A DNA stretch of 64,000 nt from Flagellimonas allohymeniacidonis (lineage in GTDB: Bacteria; Bacteroidota; Bacteroidia; Flavobacteriales; Flavobacteriaceae), in NCBI RefSeq assembly GCF_004296335.1, contig NZ_SGIU01000002.1, forward strand, positions 757,882 to 821,881, in the 5' to 3' direction. This document shows positions 26,359-35,627 of this stretch, one piece after another; positions within the stretch are counted from its first letter, which is position 1, and every line of letters starts with the position of its first letter. Under the pieces are notes generated by a model. The model had not been told where the DNA came from, made no database searches, and saw only the letters and a program-made list of their open reading frames with translations. The position numbers were made by a program, and so were the translations under genes.

Positions 26359-26964
26359 ATGCGGGAAAAAATTTTACATAAGGCGACGGAGTTGTTTTTG
26401 ACCCTAGGGTTTAAAAGTGTGACGATGGATGATCTGGCCCAAGACATGGGCATATCAAAAAAGACCATTTACTCGCACTTTGAAAACAAAACGCAATTGG
26501 TGGAAGAAAGTACAATGAATTTGTTCTGGTACATTTCAAATGGTATCGATGAAATCATTGCACTTGATAAAAATCCGATTGAGGAGCTTTATGAAATCAA
26601 AAAGTTTGTGATGCTACATCTCAAAGATGAAAAATCTTCCCCCCAGTACCAGTTGCAGAAGTATTACCCAGCTGTACATGAAAGGCTGCGACAAAATCAG
26701 TTTGATGTTATGCAGAAGTGCGTGCTGGACAATATTAAAAGAGGAGTAGCGATGGGCATCTATCGGAACAATATCAATATGGAATTTGTTTCAAGAATCT
26801 ATTTTTCGGGTGTAACCAGCATTAAGGACAATAGCCTGTTTCCGTTGAGTATTTTCTCAACCTACGAATTAATGGACAACTATTTGGAATATCATTTACG
26901 GGGAATTGTAACCCCAAAAGGAAGAAATATATTAAACTCAATCATCAACTCAAATCAAGAATAA
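26359..26964 (+). CDS. TetR/AcrR family transcriptional regulator of the RND efflux operon
   Basis: A 201-residue repressor. The N-terminal DNA-binding domain is clear: ILHKATELFLTLGFKSVTM, then DDLAQDMGISKKTIYSHFENK with the recognition helix. The C-terminal ligand domain (residues 60-201) is all helical (EELYEIKKFVMLHLKDE, LQKYYPAVHERLRQNQ). Its stop codon abuts the start of the TolC gene (26965), so regulator, outer-membrane factor, adaptor and pump are one transcript. It should sense a pump substrate and release the palindrome at 26311-26338. Confidence 0.9.
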   Translation: MREKILHKATELFLTLGFKSVTMDDLAQDMGISKKTIYSHFENKTQLVEESTMNLFWYISNGIDEIIALDKNPIEELYEIKKFVMLHLKDEKSSPQYQLQKYYPAVHERLRQNQFDVMQKCVLDNIKRGVAMGIYRNNINMEFVSRIYFSGVTSIKDNSLFPLSIFSTYELMDNYLEYHLRGIVTPKGRNILNSIINSNQE

Positions 26965-28296
26965 ATGCGAACAATCATTATTGGCCTCCTGCTTTTGGGG
27001 CCATGTTTAATTAATGCACAGGAAGATTCATATCAGTTTAGTCTGGATGAGGCCATTGCGCATGCACTGGAAAACAATTACAGCGCTATAAACGCCAGTA
27101 GGGATATGGACGACGCCCAAAAACAGAAATGGGAGACCATTGCGGATGGGCTTCCCCAAATTTCTGGCGCAATCAGCTATCAAAATCAGTTGATCCAGCC
27201 GGTAGCGCAAATTCCAGCGGAGTTCTTTGGAGGAGAGCCCGGTACTTTTGAAGAAGTAGTTTTCGGCCAGCCCCAATCTGCCACGGCAACAGCAACCCTA
27301 AAGCAGCAAATTTTTGATGGCTCCTACATTGTTGGGGTGCAAGCCACCAAGGCATTTTTGAGCTATAGCCGAAACAACAAAGAGAAAACAGATCTCGATG
27401 TTCGAAAGTCGGTGGTGGAAGCCTATGGCAATGTGCTTCTTGCTCAAGAAAGCGTGCTCATTTCAGAGAAAAACAAAGCCACTCTCGAGAAAAACCTTTA
27501 TGAGACCAAACGTATTTTCGAAAACGGCCTTGGTGATGAAGAAAGCGTGGATCAATTGCAGATTACCTTATCGTCAGTTGATAATCAATTGAAAAATGCC
27601 AAGCGACTGGAAAAAATCACTTTGCAAATGCTCAACTTGATGATGGGTCTACCCATTGCAACCCCTACTGTTTTGACCGAAACCTTGGAAGATTTAACAC
27701 AAAAGCAGATTAATCCAGGCCTCTTGGATGCTGAATTCAACATCGAAAACAACGTGGATTACAAATTGGTCACCAATTTAAATGAACAACGGTACTTTGA
27801 ACTCAAATTGGCAAAAAGTCGGGCATTACCCACTTTGAACGCTTTTGTAAACTACGGGGGAAATTCCTTTAGTGACCGATTTAACTTTTTGAGCAGCGGT
27901 CAGCAATGGTTTGAGTCTTCGGTACTGGGCTTTGATCTTAATATTCCCATTTTTAGTTCCTTGGGAAGAAGTGCCAGTACCCAAAGGGCCAAAATTGCCT
28001 TTGAAAAGGCGAAAACAGAATTGACAGAGGCAGAGGAGCAAATCCGACTGCAATTGGAGAGCGCTAAGAGCAACTATACCTTGTCCATTGAGGAATATGA
28101 CACCTCCAAACAAAACCTTGAGCTTGCCGAACGCATCGAGAACAAAAACCAGATCAAATATTCTGAAGGCTTGGCAACCAGTTTTGAACTGCGACAGGCC
28201 CAAACTCAGCTCTACTCGACCCAACAAGAATTCTTACAGTCCATGGTGGACGTAATCAATCGAAAAACAGAACTGGAAACCATATTAAATCAATAA
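26965..28296 (+). CDS. TolC-family outer-membrane efflux protein
   Basis: A 443-residue outer-membrane channel of a tripartite efflux system. A signal peptide (MRTIIIGLLLLGPCLINAQ) is followed by the two internal repeats of the TolC fold: a first helical hairpin from FSLDEAIAHALENNYSAINASRD through residue about 230, and the second from about 260 with YKLVTNLNEQRYFELKLAKS, LPTLNAFVNYGG and LFSTQ-type helices near the end (SFELRQAQTQLYSTQQEFL). The ATG follows directly after the TetR stop; the adaptor gene starts 20 bases after its end. Confidence 0.92.
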   Translation: MRTIIIGLLLLGPCLINAQEDSYQFSLDEAIAHALENNYSAINASRDMDDAQKQKWETIADGLPQISGAISYQNQLIQPVAQIPAEFFGGEPGTFEEVVFGQPQSATATATLKQQIFDGSYIVGVQATKAFLSYSRNNKEKTDLDVRKSVVEAYGNVLLAQESVLISEKNKATLEKNLYETKRIFENGLGDEESVDQLQITLSSVDNQLKNAKRLEKITLQMLNLMMGLPIATPTVLTETLEDLTQKQINPGLLDAEFNIENNVDYKLVTNLNEQRYFELKLAKSRALPTLNAFVNYGGNSFSDRFNFLSSGQQWFESSVLGFDLNIPIFSSLGRSASTQRAKIAFEKAKTELTEAEEQIRLQLESAKSNYTLSIEEYDTSKQNLELAERIENKNQIKYSEGLATSFELRQAQTQLYSTQQEFLQSMVDVINRKTELETILNQ

Positions 28297-28316
28297 TCAA
28301 AAGACAAAACCATATC

Positions 28317-29489
28317 ATGAAAAAGATACTATTGCCCTTCGTAACCATTCTTCTCTACGCTTGTGGAGGAGGAGGGTCAACCAGTGTGGAAAGCGTTCTG
28401 GAAGAACAGAATCTGGAGACTATCCGCGCCAAAAGAACAGAAATCTCAGAGCAGCAAAAGGCGCTTGAAGCCGAAATCCATAAGTTGGACTCAGCAATTG
28501 CAACTTTGGATGCAAGTGCCAAGTTGCCTTTGGTTACGACCATTGAGGCCAAAGCTGAGAAATTTGACCATTATCTGGAATTGCAAGGTGATGTGATGAC
28601 CAAACAGAACGTTCTCATCTATCCAGAAATGTCTGGAACTCTCAACCGAGTTTATGTGAAGGAGGGTCAAAAAGTCTCCAAAGGACAGTTGTTGGCTTCC
28701 ATTGACGATGGCGGTCTTTCAAGTCAATTGGTGCAAATGAAAACCCAGGCTGCCTTGGCAAAGACCACATTCGACCGTCAAAAAAGGTTGTGGGACCAAA
28801 ATATTGGATCAGAGATCCAATATTTGGAAGCTAAAACCGCATACGAAGCACAGGAAAGTGCTGTAAAACAAATGCAAAGTCAGTTGGCAAAGTCTTCCAT
28901 TCGGGCTCCTTTTTCCGGAATAATTGATGATGTGATCAAAGATCAGGGAACCGTTGTAGGCCCTGGTCAAGGTTCGGAAGTATTTCGAATCGTAAACCTT
29001 TCTAATATGTATGTTGAGGTAGAAGTGCCCGAAAGCCATCTGTCCAACGTAACTCCAGGTCGAAATGTTCGTGTCTATTTTCCTGTGCTAGGCGATAGTG
29101 TTACCACAAAGGTGAGACAGACCGGGAATTTCATTAATCCCAGCAATCGTTCCTTTACTGTAGAGATTCCTGTCCCTAGCGAAAGTGGAAAAATAAAGCC
29201 CAACCTTACGGCCAAAGTAATGATTAATGACTATACCAACGAGAGTGCCATTTTAATACCGCAAAGCATCGTTTCAGAAAATGCGGAAGGGGAACAATAT
29301 GTGTATTTAGTTGGGGCTGATTCCATCTCTTCCGAAGCCGTTGCAAAAAAAGCAGTGATCATCACTGGAAAGACCCAAGGAGACTATGTAGAGGTGCTTT
29401 CAGGAATTGCCCAAGGCGATGGAATTATTGACGAGGGAGCCCGCAGCGTTAAGGATGGACAGAAAGTACGTATAATGGACAACATATAG
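28317..29489 (+). CDS. RND efflux periplasmic adaptor (HlyD/MFP family) lipoprotein
   Basis: A 390-residue membrane-fusion protein. The signal ends in a lipobox-like LLYAC followed by a Gly-rich spacer, so it is probably lipid-anchored. After a coiled coil (residues 25-65, RAKRTEISEQQKALEAEIH) come the lipoyl/hairpin domain (GTLNRVYVKEGQKVSKGQLL, IRAPFSGIIDDVIKDQGT), the beta-barrel (VEVEVPESHLSNVTPGRNV) and the membrane-proximal domain with LIPQSIVSENAEGEQYVYLV. It links the RND pump gene downstream (18 bases) to the TolC protein upstream. Confidence 0.92.
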   Translation: MKKILLPFVTILLYACGGGGSTSVESVLEEQNLETIRAKRTEISEQQKALEAEIHKLDSAIATLDASAKLPLVTTIEAKAEKFDHYLELQGDVMTKQNVLIYPEMSGTLNRVYVKEGQKVSKGQLLASIDDGGLSSQLVQMKTQAALAKTTFDRQKRLWDQNIGSEIQYLEAKTAYEAQESAVKQMQSQLAKSSIRAPFSGIIDDVIKDQGTVVGPGQGSEVFRIVNLSNMYVEVEVPESHLSNVTPGRNVRVYFPVLGDSVTTKVRQTGNFINPSNRSFTVEIPVPSESGKIKPNLTAKVMINDYTNESAILIPQSIVSENAEGEQYVYLVGADSISSEAVAKKAVIITGKTQGDYVEVLSGIAQGDGIIDEGARSVKDGQKVRIMDNI

Positions 29490-29507
29490 CCCAATACCAC
29501 AATCATC

Positions 29508-32500
29508 ATGGAAAAGCAAAAGAAAAAAGTAGATAAAGAATTTAGGCTGTCCTCTTGGGCTATCGACAACAAAACGACCATGTATGTTTTGATCGCGGTA
29601 ATCCTATTCTTGGGTGCATCGGCCTATTTCAGTATGCCCAGGGAAAACTTCCCTGAAATCAAGGAGACCAAAATTTACATCAGCTCGCTCTATCCCGGAA
29701 ATACTGCGGAAGATATCGAGAAGCTCATTACCGACCCTTTGGAAGATGAGCTAAAAACGGTGAGCAACGTTATTGAAATTACATCGACATCCCAAGAGGA
29801 TTACTCTATGATCATTGTGGAATTCGATGAAAATATTAGTGTTGAGGCTGCCAAACAAAAGGTGAAAGATGAGGTGGATTCTCAAACCGCTGGAGAGGAC
29901 TGGCCAACTTTTAACAATGCGAAAGTTGAACCCAATGTATTTGATCTAAGTATGTCGGAAGAAATTCCCATCCTGAATATTAATATTTCAGGGGATTATC
30001 CGGTAGACAAACTCAAAGAATATGGGGAATATTTGGAAGACGAGATTGAAAGCTTACAAGAAATAAAGCAAGTAGATATTCGTGGTGCACAAGAAAAGGA
30101 AGTTGAAGTAGCCGTTGATATTTACAAAATGATGGCCGCTCAAGTCAGTTTTGACGATGTCATCAATACCATCAGCCGTGAAAACATGACCACCTCCGCA
30201 GGAAATTTGATTACCAGTGGTCAGCGTAGAACTATTCGTATTGTTGGTGAAATCGATGAGCCTAGTGAGTTGGAAAACTTTGTGGTGAAATCGGAAAATA
30301 ACAACCCCATTTATTTGAAGGACATTGCAGAAGTTTCGTTCAAGGAAGAGGATAAAACCACCTATGCCCGAGAATTTGGACACCCTGTTGTAATGCTGGA
30401 TGTAAAGAAACGTGCCGGAAAAAACATGGTGGCCGCGGCTGAGCAGATTCAGGTCATGGTTGAAGACGCAAGGAACAATGTATTCCCACAAGATCTTCAG
30501 GTGAGCATCGCAAACGACCAATCGTCCAAGACTATTGGTCAGGTAGATGATTTGGTAAACAACATCATCTTTGGAATCATTTTGGTGGTCACCGTATTGA
30601 TGTTCTTTTTAGGATTCAAAAATGCACTATTTGTTGGGTTCGCGATTCCGATGTCCATGTTCATGTCGCTTATGATATTGAACACCTTGGGCTATACGAT
30701 GAACACCATGATCCTATTTGGACTGATTATGGGATTGGGGATGTTGGTCGATAACGGTATCGTGGTTGTCGAAAATGTTTATCGCCTTATTGATAAGGAA
30801 GGGATGTCCCGAATAGAGGCCGCCAAAAAAGGGATTGGGGAGATTGCGTTCCCCATTATTATCTCAACGCTTACCACGGTTGCCGCTTTTGTACCCCTTG
30901 GTTTATGGCCCGGAGTGATGGGGCAGTTTATGATCTATTTCCCCGTAACCCTATCGGTGGTATTGGGCTCTTCACTATTTGTGGCCATCTTTTTCAACTC
31001 CGTGCTGGTTTCAAGGTACATGACCACTGAGGACAAGGAAATGCCTTTAAAGCAAATTATTCGAACTACCTCCATAGTTTCGGCTATAGGAATTTTGATT
31101 ATCATTTTTGGAGGTGAATATAGAGCATTGGGAACCTTGATGGTGGTAACCTCCATTTTGTTATGGGGATATCGACTATTCTTGAGGGGATGGGCCAATG
31201 GATTCCAAAACAAAATTCTCCCAAGATGGGAAAAGTTTTATGAGCGTACCTTGCGTGTTGCTTTGAACGGAAGAAAACCAATCTTCATTGCAATTGGCAC
31301 CTTTGTATTGTTGTTTATTGCATTTATGGGCTTTGGGGCTTCAGTGGGAAGTCAACGTACTAAAGTTGAATTCTTCCCCGATAACACCCCGAACCAGATT
31401 ATTGTATATATCGAATACCCCGAAGGAACGGATATCGAAAAAACAAATCAAATTACCAACGATGTTGAAAGGCGGGTGTACGAAATCATTAATGAAGATG
31501 CTTATCTGCATGGGGACTACAACTTTTTAACGGAAAGTGCGGTCTCGCAGGTTGGTGAAGGAGCAGGTAATCCCCAGACTGATGGTGGCTCCGCGGCTGA
31601 AATGCCACATCGAGGAAAGATTACAGCTACCATGCGGGAATACAAGTTTAGGGAAGGGGCCGATAGTAACGACTTGCTCAAAAAAGTTCAGGAAGCCCTT
31701 AAAGATGTATACCCCGGTGTAGCGATTTCTGTTGAAAAAGATGCTGTTGGACCCCCCGCGGGATATCCTATCAACATCGAGTTGGAAGGGGACGATTATT
31801 CAGAGTTGATCGCATCAGCCGAAAAAATGCGGAACTATATCAATTCCAAGAACATTCCTGGTATTGATGAGCTCAAAATTGATGTGAACAAATCCAAACC
31901 TTCTATGGTGGTTGAAGTTGACCGCAAAAAAGCAGGTGAACTGGGTGTTGCCACCGGACAGGTAGGTCAGCAACTGCGAAATTCCATCTTCGGAGCAAAG
32001 GCAGGAATCTACAAAGAGGATGGCGAGGACTACGACATCTACGTTCGTTTTAATGAAGAGAACCGATATAATACCAGTGCCATTTTCAATCAGAAAATTA
32101 CGTTTAGGGATCAATCTTCTGGTCAAATCAAGGAGGTGCCGGTTTCTGCGGTGGCAAATCAGGTAAACAGTTCTGGGTTTAGTGCCATTAAGCATCGAGA
32201 TGTAAGAAGGGTGGTGACCGTTTATTCGGCCTTGGCACCTGGGTTTACCGATGCAGGAGCCATTGTCAGCAAAGTTCAGGATGAAATGCAAAGCTTTAAC
32301 GAACTGCCGCCGAATATCAAAATTGATTACACGGGTCAAATTGAAGAACAGAACAAGCAAATGGCCTTTTTGATGGGAGCCTTCTTTACGGGATTAGGTC
32401 TGATTTTCTTCATCTTGATTTTCCAGTTCAATTCGGTTTCAAAACCGGGAATTATTATGTTGGCCATCTTCTTGAGTTTGATTGGCGTTTTCGGAGGAAT

Positions 32501-33017
32501 TGTGGCCACAGGAAGCGCTTTTGTTATCATGATGACCATGATGGGTATTATTTCCCTGGCCGGAATTGTGGTGAACAATGGGGTGGTGCTTTTGGACTAT
32601 ACCCAATTGCTCATCGACCGTAAAAAAGTGGAATTGGAGTTGGATGATGACGAGCTTTTGAATCAAGAAGACTTTCTTGAAGCTGTGGTTAAAGGTGGAA
32701 AGGCAAGGCTAAGACCCGTTCTTTTAACTGCCATTACCACAATTTTGGGACTTATTCCGCTAGCAACCGGGTTCAACATCAATTTCTTTACCCTGTTCAG
32801 TGAGTTCAATCCGAATATTTATTTTGGTGGGGACAATGTAATTTTCTGGGGACCTTTGGCATGGACCGTAATTTATGGATTATTGGTGGCTACCTTCCTA
32901 ACGTTGATTGTTGTTCCTATTCTTTTCAGCTTGGTGTATCGCGTAAAAGTGAGAATGAAAAAGAACCGCGTACGAAAAGAAGTGACCAAAAAAGAGGTTT
33001 TGGATATAGCAGCTTAA
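29508..33017 (+). CDS. RND-type multidrug efflux pump permease
   Basis: A 1169-residue inner-membrane proton-driven exporter. The first helix lies at about residues 24-40 (MYVLIAVILFLGASAYFSM), and the porter domain starts with the typical RENFPEIKETKIYISSLYPG. The proton-relay helix shows GLIMGLGMLVDNGIVVVEN. Other RND marks are GEIAFPIIISTLTTVAAFVPL, MTMMGIISLAGIVVNNGVVLLDY in the second half, and ARLRPVLLTAITTILGLIPL. The protein is about 100 residues longer than E. coli AcrB; extra length includes an inserted hydrophobic segment near residues 505-560 between the two halves. The operon ends at the strong terminator 33033-33067. Confidence 0.93.
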   Translation: MEKQKKKVDKEFRLSSWAIDNKTTMYVLIAVILFLGASAYFSMPRENFPEIKETKIYISSLYPGNTAEDIEKLITDPLEDELKTVSNVIEITSTSQEDYSMIIVEFDENISVEAAKQKVKDEVDSQTAGEDWPTFNNAKVEPNVFDLSMSEEIPILNINISGDYPVDKLKEYGEYLEDEIESLQEIKQVDIRGAQEKEVEVAVDIYKMMAAQVSFDDVINTISRENMTTSAGNLITSGQRRTIRIVGEIDEPSELENFVVKSENNNPIYLKDIAEVSFKEEDKTTYAREFGHPVVMLDVKKRAGKNMVAAAEQIQVMVEDARNNVFPQDLQVSIANDQSSKTIGQVDDLVNNIIFGIILVVTVLMFFLGFKNALFVGFAIPMSMFMSLMILNTLGYTMNTMILFGLIMGLGMLVDNGIVVVENVYRLIDKEGMSRIEAAKKGIGEIAFPIIISTLTTVAAFVPLGLWPGVMGQFMIYFPVTLSVVLGSSLFVAIFFNSVLVSRYMTTEDKEMPLKQIIRTTSIVSAIGILIIIFGGEYRALGTLMVVTSILLWGYRLFLRGWANGFQNKILPRWEKFYERTLRVALNGRKPIFIAIGTFVLLFIAFMGFGASVGSQRTKVEFFPDNTPNQIIVYIEYPEGTDIEKTNQITNDVERRVYEIINEDAYLHGDYNFLTESAVSQVGEGAGNPQTDGGSAAEMPHRGKITATMREYKFREGADSNDLLKKVQEALKDVYPGVAISVEKDAVGPPAGYPINIELEGDDYSELIASAEKMRNYINSKNIPGIDELKIDVNKSKPSMVVEVDRKKAGELGVATGQVGQQLRNSIFGAKAGIYKEDGEDYDIYVRFNEENRYNTSAIFNQKITFRDQSSGQIKEVPVSAVANQVNSSGFSAIKHRDVRRVVTVYSALAPGFTDAGAIVSKVQDEMQSFNELPPNIKIDYTGQIEEQNKQMAFLMGAFFTGLGLIFFILIFQFNSVSKPGIIMLAIFLSLIGVFGGIVATGSAFVIMMTMMGIISLAGIVVNNGVVLLDYTQLLIDRKKVELELDDDELLNQEDFLEAVVKGGKARLRPVLLTAITTILGLIPLATGFNINFFTLFSEFNPNIYFGGDNVIFWGPLAWTVIYGLLVATFLTLIVVPILFSLVYRVKVRMKKNRVRKEVTKKEVLDIAA

Positions 33018-33032
33018 GTAAACTTAAAGCAT

Positions 33033-33067
33033 AAAAAAAGCCGCGGCGAATTCGCCGCGGCTTTTTT
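33033..33067. terminator. Bidirectional intrinsic terminator after the RND operon
   Basis: A perfect 22-base palindrome (GCCGCGGCGAA with its complement, 33040-33061) is flanked by seven A on the left and six T on the right. It ends the efflux operon on the plus strand. In reverse it also serves the minus-strand gene that stops at 33084. Confidence 0.92.
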
Positions 33068-33083
33068 GTACACCAATTTTTTA

Positions 33084-33431
33084 TCAGTCTACGGAAACAA
33101 TTTCCGAATTGTTCCAGTTTTTCACATTCACAATACGATTATCTGCATAATCTACTTCTTTCAAAACTTCTTTTTCCCAGAAGAACCATTTACCAGATTT
33201 TTTGCCTTCATCATATTTACCTGAAGCGATTTTTCTTCCATCTTGATTATACATGAACCATTGTCCATGTAATTTTCCTTTTAACATATACCCTACTTGG
33301 GCAATGTTGCCATTTTCGTGAAAATATGTAGCTTTTACCATTTTCCCCACTTTTTCCAAAGTCGGTTCAGTACCTTGTGAATACATATAAACCGAAAACA
33401 CCATCGCTAAAAAAAATACTGCTTTCTTCAT
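33084..33431 (-). CDS. Secreted MORN-like repeat protein
   Basis: A 115-residue exported protein with signal peptide (MKKAVFFLAMVFSVYMYSQ). The mature part has the Tyr/Gly-spaced MORN-like or YwqK-type repeats: ATYFHENGNIAQVGYMLKG, KLHGQWFMYNQDGRKIASG, KYDEGKKSGKWFFWEKEVL. Such repeats are common in small flavobacterial secreted proteins of unknown role. It is transcribed alone on the minus strand, with a 386-base AT-rich region between its start and aspS. Confidence 0.78.
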   Translation of the reverse strand: MKKAVFFLAMVFSVYMYSQGTEPTLEKVGKMVKATYFHENGNIAQVGYMLKGKLHGQWFMYNQDGRKIASGKYDEGKKSGKWFFWEKEVLKEVDYADNRIVNVKNWNNSEIVSVD

Positions 33432-33817
33432 AATATATATGGGTTTTTTAAATTCGTTTCTTTACTATAACATTACAAATGTACCATTTATTTTACGTAA
33501 AATAAATATTTGCCTAACTATTTATTTACATTAAATTAACTTTAATTGTTTAATAGTTTAATAATCAGGTATTTAAGTTTCAACACTTTTGAAGGTTTCT
33601 TAAACAAATCCAGCTTTATACCGAAGTTTCCTGTCTATTATCTAACGTTAATTCTTAATGTAAATTTTGTGTAAACCTTAAGTTTCTATAATGTTACCCT
33701 AAATTTCCTTATTTCTTTTATCACCTAATTTGCATAATTATACTACTAGCAAGAAACTCTTTATATCTTGCCCGTAATCTTGACTTTACTTTTAAATTTG
33801 CGCCTCACAATTAAGTT
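33432..33817. other. AT-rich divergent intergenic region without genes
   Basis: This 386-base gap lies between the divergent secreted MORN-like gene and aspS. It is strongly AT-rich, with runs such as TTATTTTACG and TTTAATTG. I see no RNA gene or ORF that I can support. It should contain the promoters of both flanking genes, and an aspS -7 element candidate is listed separately. Confidence 0.6.
33793..33800 (+). promoter_or_regulatory. Candidate -7 promoter element of aspS
   Basis: TAAATTTG is a full match to the Bacteroidota -7 consensus TAnnTTTG, 17 bases before the aspS start. A TTG lies 22 bases upstream of it (TTGCCCG, near 33768), which is slightly far for a -33 element. Confidence 0.45.
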
Positions 33818-35566
33818 ATGTACAGAAATGTTACTTGTGGTGCTTTGCGCTCCACCGATATTCAAAAAGAAGTTATACTCAGTGGTTGGGTCCATAAAGT
33901 AAGGGACAAGGGTTTTGTGATCTGGGTAGATCTTCGAGATCGGTATGGCATCACCCAACTTGTTTTTGATGAGGAACGTTCAGATAAAAGCTTATTGGAA
34001 AAAGCCAAAGAACTGGGGCGTGAAACCGTTGTTCAAATTGAGGGGACAGTCATTGAAAGAGCTTCCAAAAATCCGAACATCCCTACAGGCGATGTAGAGG
34101 TTTTGGTGTCTTCCCTCCAAATTTTGAATCCTTCTGCCCTGCCTCCATTTACCATTGAAGATGATACCGATGGTGGCGATGATCTGCGGATGAAATACAG
34201 ATATCTAGACATTCGAAGAAATCCCGTTAAGAACAACCTCATCTTTCGCCATAAAGTGACCATGGAGGTTCGTAAGTATCTTTCAGACCAAGGATTTATT
34301 GAGGTTGAAACTCCTTACTTAATAAAGTCCACCCCCGAAGGAGCCCGTGACTTCTTGGTGCCCAGTCGCATGAATGAGGGTCAATTTTATGCACTTCCCC
34401 AATCTCCCCAAACCTTTAAACAATTATTGATGGTGGGAGGAATGGATAAGTATTTTCAGATTGTCAAATGCTTCAGGGATGAAGATTTACGCGCTGACCG
34501 TCAACCCGAATTCACGCAAATCGATTGTGAAATGGCCTTTGTAGAACAAGAAGATATACTAAATACCTTCGAGGGTCTGACCAAGTACTTGCTGAAGCAA
34601 ATCCATAATATTGATTCGGGAGATTTTCCTCGGATTACCTATGATGAGGCTATGCGGACTTACGGTAATGACAAGCCCGACATTCGTTTCGGAATGAAGT
34701 TTGGGGAGTTGAATGACCTCGCCCAACATAAAGAGTTCAGCGTATTCAATTCGGCAGAACTGATCGTGGGGATTGCTGTTCCCGGAGCGGCTTCCTACAC
34801 CCGAAAGGAAATTGACAAACTCATTGACTGGGTGAAACGACCGCAAGTGGGCGCCAAAGGAATGGTATATGTCAAGTACAACGAGGATGGCACCTTTAAA
34901 TCCTCTGTAGATAAATTTTATGACACTTCAGACTTTGCCCAATGGGCGGAACGCACCCAAGCCAAGCCTGGCGATTTAATTTGTGTTCTCTCTGGAAATG
35001 GAAACGAGACCCGGTCTCAATTAAGTGCATTGCGTATGGAAATGGCGGAACGTCTAGGCCTTAGAAAGCCTGACGAATTTGCTCCGCTTTGGGTTGTGGA
35101 TTTTCCGTTATTGGAACTTGATGAGGAAACAGGAAACTATCATGCCATGCACCATCCTTTCACATCTCCAAAACCTGGACAAATGGAGTTGTTGGAATCC
35201 GACCCTGGAGCAGTTCGGGCCAATGCTTACGATTTGGTTTTGAATGGCAACGAAATTGGAGGTGGATCTATCAGAATTCATGATAAGGACATTCAAGCGA
35301 CCATGTTCAAACACTTGGGCTTTACCCCAGAAGAAGCTAGAGCACAGTTTGGCTTTTTGATGGATGCCTTTCAATACGGCGCGCCTCCCCATGGAGGTAT
35401 TGCCTTCGGGTTAGACCGTTTAGTCGCCATTTTAGGCGGACAGGAAACCATTCGCGATTTTATCGCTTTCCCAAAAAACAATAGTGGGCGCGACGTTATG
35501 ATCGATGCTCCGGCCACTATTGATGAAGAGCAACTGAAAGAGCTTCATTTGAAGCTCGATCTTTAA
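33818..35566 (+). CDS. aspS: Aspartate--tRNA ligase
   Basis: A 582-residue class II aminoacyl-tRNA synthetase of the bacterial AspRS type. The N-terminal OB-fold binds the anticodon ([32 protein letters not shown], residues about 20-51). Motif 2 is in [21 protein letters not shown], and the GAD insertion domain spans about 290-400. Motif 3 is in [24 protein letters not shown] near the C-terminus. Length matches the family. The enzyme loads tRNA-Asp. The gene stands alone between an upstream promoter element and the terminator at 35575-35601. Confidence 0.97.
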   Translation: MYRNVTCGALRSTDIQKEVILSGWVHKVRDKGFVIWVDLRDRYGITQLVFDEERSDKSLLEKAKELGRETVVQIEGTVIERASKNPNIPTGDVEVLVSSLQILNPSALPPFTIEDDTDGGDDLRMKYRYLDIRRNPVKNNLIFRHKVTMEVRKYLSDQGFIEVETPYLIKSTPEGARDFLVPSRMNEGQFYALPQSPQTFKQLLMVGGMDKYFQIVKCFRDEDLRADRQPEFTQIDCEMAFVEQEDILNTFEGLTKYLLKQIHNIDSGDFPRITYDEAMRTYGNDKPDIRFGMKFGELNDLAQHKEFSVFNSAELIVGIAVPGAASYTRKEIDKLIDWVKRPQVGAKGMVYVKYNEDGTFKSSVDKFYDTSDFAQWAERTQAKPGDLICVLSGNGNETRSQLSALRMEMAERLGLRKPDEFAPLWVVDFPLLELDEETGNYHAMHHPFTSPKPGQMELLESDPGAVRANAYDLVLNGNEIGGGSIRIHDKDIQATMFKHLGFTPEEARAQFGFLMDAFQYGAPPHGGIAFGLDRLVAILGGQETIRDFIAFPKNNSGRDVMIDAPATIDEEQLKELHLKLDL

Positions 35567-35574
35567 GAAAGTAC

Positions 35575-35601
35575 AAATCCCGCTTTACCGCGGGATTTTT
35601 T
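35575..35601 (+). terminator. Intrinsic terminator of aspS
   Basis: The hairpin AAATCCCGC/GCGGGATTT with loop TTTACC (35575-35598) is followed by further T residues to 35601. It lies 9 bases after the aspS stop. Confidence 0.88.
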
Positions 35602-35627
35602 AATACTTTTAAACATAGCATACCTCG